From Chloroflexota bacterium (GTDB taxonomy: Bacteria > Chloroflexota > Anaerolineae > J102), in contig JAADII010000120.1 in assembly GCA_013151415.1 (NCBI GenBank), positions 1 to 44,337 of the forward strand: DNA of 44,337 nucleotides, given 5' to 3'. Below are positions 41,803 to 44,337 of this stretch, piece after piece. Under the pieces are notes generated by a model. That model did no database searches and had not been told where the DNA came from. It saw only the letters and a program-made list of their open reading frames with translations. Numbering within the stretch: the first letter of the stretch is position 1; each line of letters starts with the position of its first letter. The translations under genes and the position numbers were made by a program.

Positions 41803-42789
41803 TTAATCCTCCGCCTCGCTTCGCGACTCCGCCCCTTGGCGTTGCCCCAAACCGGGGAAACCCAACTGCGCCCGGAGCACGAACAGCGGACGACCTCGCA
41901 CCTCGTCCAGGATGCGCCACAGATATTCGCCCAGGATTCCCAGCACGATAAGCTGCATCCCCCCCAAGAACAGCACGGCCACCATGAGCGCCGCGAAGCC
42001 CTCTACGGCCACACCGCCGAATATGCGCTTGAAAATGACCACGAAGCCCCACAAGAAGCTGAGCACCGAGACGACAATGCCCAACAGCGAGATCAAGCGC
42101 ACCGGCGCGTAGGAAAAGGCTAGCAGCGTATCGATCGCGGCCTTGATCTGGCGACCAAAGGACCATTTCGAGGTTCCCGAATGGCGTTGAGGACGCTCAT
42201 AGGGCACCTCGGTCTGAGAAAAGCCCGACCAACTGATCAGGCCGAATGTGACGCGGTTCCGCTCACGGAAAGAGGAGAACGCCTCCACCACGTCGCGATC
42301 CAGCAGACAGAAGCTGCCCGTGCCCCCTTCGGGATAGTCGGGCAAGGCCACGCGGCGGATGAGACGATAGAAAAGGGCCGCGAAGATGCGCTTGCCCAGG
42401 GGATCATCCCGCTTGGCGCGCACGCCCCACACGATTTTGTAGCCCTTGCGCCAGCGATCCAGGAATTCGTGCAGCACCTGGGGCGGGTCTTGCAAGTCGG
42501 CGGCCATAATGATGGCCGCGTCGCCGCTCGCGACCTGCAAGCCCGCGGCAATGCCCACATGACTGCCGAAATTGCGCGTGAAGCTGAGGGCTTTGACCCG
42601 CGGATCGCGAGCATGGAGCGATTCAAGCACCGCATACGTGCCGTCGGTGCTGCCATCGTCGATGAAGATGAATTCCCAATCGACCGGTTCGCGCGCGGCC
42701 ACTTCCATCAGCCGCTCGTAGAGAACGGGAATGTTATCTTCTTCGTTGAATGCGGGAATGACGACAGAGATGAGAGGAGGGGGCGGCAT
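41803..42789 (-). CDS. GT2 polyprenyl-phosphate glycosyltransferase (GtrB/ArnC-like)
   Basis: A 328-residue membrane-bound GT2 that should transfer a sugar from an NDP donor to undecaprenyl phosphate. Order of motifs: ISVVIPAFNEEDNIPVLYER, FIDDGSTDGTYAVLES, SFTRNFGSHVGIAAGLQVA, the metal-binding MAADLQDPPQVLHEF, and GTGSFCLLDRDVVEAF. YAPVRLISLLGIVVSVLSF and ALMVAVLFLGGMQLIVLGIL are the two C-terminal helices typical of GtrB/ArnC. It lies upstream of the SDR and aminotransferase genes, an arrangement reminiscent of Ara4N-type systems, though no ArnA or ArnT partner is present. A GT39 enzyme outside the membrane would use the product. Confidence 0.9.
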   Translation of the reverse strand: MPPPPLISVVIPAFNEEDNIPVLYERLMEVAAREPVDWEFIFIDDGSTDGTYAVLESLHARDPRVKALSFTRNFGSHVGIAAGLQVASGDAAIIMAADLQDPPQVLHEFLDRWRKGYKIVWGVRAKRDDPLGKRIFAALFYRLIRRVALPDYPEGGTGSFCLLDRDVVEAFSSFRERNRVTFGLISWSGFSQTEVPYERPQRHSGTSKWSFGRQIKAAIDTLLAFSYAPVRLISLLGIVVSVLSFLWGFVVIFKRIFGGVAVEGFAALMVAVLFLGGMQLIVLGILGEYLWRILDEVRGRPLFVLRAQLGFPGLGQRQGAESRSEAED

Positions 42790-42841
42790 GATGAACCAAT
42801 GACGGCGTTAAATGTCAGGCCGAGCATTTGACAATGCTGTT

Positions 42842-43415
<574 letters not shown>

Positions 43416-43428
43416 TCATCCATGAAGG

Positions 43429-43476
43429 CGTCAGTTATTGACGAAATTATATCACGGTATGGGCAATCCGCGTCAA
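43429..43476 (-). promoter_or_regulatory. brnT promoter with operator-like inverted repeat
   Basis: On the minus strand TTGACG (43471-43476) and the extended -10 TGATATAAT (hexamer 43446-43451) are 19 bp apart. CGTCAGTTATTGACG (43429-43443), a 5-bp-arm inverted repeat, covers the predicted start point near 43439, as expected for toxin-antitoxin autoregulation. The -35 overlaps the stop of the upstream sulfotransferase gene. Confidence 0.55.
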
Positions 43477-44249
43477 TCCACGTTCCAGAGCATCCGATTC
43501 CAATGACTTATATCTCTTTCAATCAGTGCAGACAGTTCGCGGTTGGGATGGAAGTAGACGCCGTGGAGAAAGGCCGCGGTGAGGCGTGAGCGCGTCTCGT
43601 CCCCGCGGCGGGCCGAGTTCACCTTCTGGCCGAAATCGAAGGCCAGCCGGGGTTGAGGGGAGACGCCGAGGAATTGGAACAAGGTGCGGGCCAGGGCTTC
43701 GGGCGCGGCGACAAGATCGTCGAAGAGCAGAATCAAAATCTGCGAACGGGGAAAGCGCGCGAAATAGGGTTCGAGCAGGCGGGCGTACATGCCTCGCGAC
43801 ATATAGGAGAAAGGACGGGCGTAGCGAAAACGCGGTTCGTAGGAGACCTCGCGTTCGGGTTCGCGAAGCAGGGCTTCCTCGAACGAAAGCGTCTCGATGC
43901 CGTTTTTACGCGACCAGAGATAATTGGAAAAGGCCCGCTCCACCGGATTGCGCAGAATGAACACCAGCCGAACATGGGGCAAGTCGCGGTGTATGCGCTC
44001 GGCCACGCGCGGATCTTCGAGGTAATTGGTGGATTTCTCGCCAATGGCCCCGAACCCTTTGGCCTCGGCAAACCACTTTTCCGAATAATAGCTCAATCCT
44101 TTCGCGTATTCCTCATCGACCAGGAAAAACTTGGGTTCGGGCGACCGTGGCCGGGCCATGTAGATTTCAGGATGGGCCGCGCAGAGATCATATAAATAGG
44201 TGGTGCCGGAGCGGGGAGCGCCGGCGATGATGAAGGTGGGGAGAATCAT
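43473..44249 (-). CDS. PAPS-dependent sulfotransferase (Sulfotransfer_1/3-like)
   Basis: A 258-residue sulfotransferase. APRSGTTYLYD (residues 11-21) is the 5'-phosphosulfate-binding loop. FILRNPVERAFSNY (97-110) is the 3'-phosphate-binding motif. EPKFFLVDEEY, GEKSTNYLEDPRVAERI and ILILLFDDLVAAPEA are also family-typical and resemble heparan N-/O-sulfotransferase cores. Transfer of sulfate from PAPS to a sugar of the surface polymer is the likely role; the acceptor position is unknown. ATG 44249 is chosen because another coding frame appears to end at 44266, and the fold begins right after it. An ATG at 44306 is a less likely alternative. Confidence 0.87.
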   Translation of the reverse strand: MILPTFIIAGAPRSGTTYLYDLCAAHPEIYMARPRSPEPKFFLVDEEYAKGLSYYSEKWFAEAKGFGAIGEKSTNYLEDPRVAERIHRDLPHVRLVFILRNPVERAFSNYLWSRKNGIETLSFEEALLREPEREVSYEPRFRYARPFSYMSRGMYARLLEPYFARFPRSQILILLFDDLVAAPEALARTLFQFLGVSPQPRLAFDFGQKVNSARRGDETRSRLTAAFLHGVYFHPNRELSALIERDISHWNRMLWNVD

Positions 44250-44265
44250 GGGGGTGGTGTGTCGT

Positions 44266-44337
44266 TCAGCGTTGGCTTGCGACCGCGTTGGCCGCGCGAC
44301 GCTCATCGCGGCCTCGCATGACATAGAACGCCGCGCC
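44266..44337 (-). CDS. C-terminal end of an unidentified gene (partial, runs off the window)
   Basis: Frame open to the right edge: 23 residues beginning GAAFYVMRGRDERR and ending VASQR before TGA at 44266-44268. It ends 16 bp before the sulfotransferase start, spacing typical of this window. Hydrophobic then basic residues would fit the last helix and tail of a membrane protein, but the fragment is too short to identify. Confidence 0.35.
   Translation of the reverse strand, partial: GAAFYVMRGRDERRAANAVASQR

Noticed and set aside
42823-42838. Inverted repeat AGCATTTGACAATGCT after the antitoxin gene, considered as a terminator
   Set aside because: Only a 6-bp AT-rich stem and no T-run on the minus strand.

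Overview
The window is one long block of minus-strand genes: about 42 coding features, none convincing on the plus strand. The genes are densely packed, often with 1-4 bp start/stop overlaps. Nearly all serve synthesis, modification and export of a complex surface polysaccharide. The organism is inferred, not proven, to be a member of Chloroflexota (Anaerolineae-like). Reasons: no outer-membrane export gene (Wza type) is visible, a family-39 glycosyltransferase carries TPR repeats, an Uma2 nuclease and HicAB/BrnT toxin-antitoxin modules are present, a heparinase II/III gene sits near a two-domain oxidoreductase, and AATTCGTGTTCATTCG-type repeats lie between genes.

Layout, in the direction of transcription (right to left). 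44.3-42.8 kb: the tail of an unknown gene, a sulfotransferase and a BrnT toxin/antitoxin pair. 42.8-39.6 kb: a GT2 polyprenyl-sugar transferase, an SDR sugar epimerase and a PLP aminotransferase. 39.5-38.4 kb: hicB-hicA and a methyltransferase, followed by a 283 bp repeat-rich spacer. 38.1-30.0 kb: a transcription unit with its own promoter (38168-38196) encoding a second sulfotransferase, a DPM1-like GT2, a DUF354 protein, a flippase-like membrane protein, a GT39-TPR fusion and a membrane-anchored TPR protein. A 273 bp spacer with two LacI-type palindromes follows. 29.7-23.8 kb: a GDP-mannose 3,5-epimerase-like SDR, two GT2s, a methyltransferase, a GT4 and a polytopic membrane protein.

23.7-3.8 kb is one ~20 kb operon. 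It starts at an extended -10 promoter (23773-23801) and ends at an intrinsic terminator (3747-3777). In order it encodes: a Wzc/Wzz-type co-polymerase/ATPase, an O-antigen polymerase/ligase, a fused WbpB-WbpD-like dehydrogenase-acetyltransferase, a membrane-anchored TPR-like protein, a GT4, a predicted 23-codon ORF, a WbpI-like epimerase, a GT4, a two-domain oxidoreductase, a methyltransferase, WecB, heparinase II/III, a WbuB-like GT4, and a PglC-PglD-PglE-like trio for priming with a bacillosamine-type sugar. Left of the terminator are housekeeping-like genes: a glycerophosphodiesterase, an Uma2 nuclease, a CBS-ACT protein and an MGT-like glycosyltransferase. A promoter at the left edge reads out of the window.

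Together the genes suggest a Wzy-type pathway. PglC-like priming is followed by assembly with amino sugars (bacillosamine-like, ManNAc and ManNAc3NAcA-type), probable sulfation and methylation, polymerisation by the Wzy_C protein and length control by the Wzc-like protein. The product is probably a sulfated exopolysaccharide; this is inference. Not seen in the window: an obvious Wzx flippase, UDP-sugar 6-dehydrogenase (WbpA) and PAPS synthesis genes.
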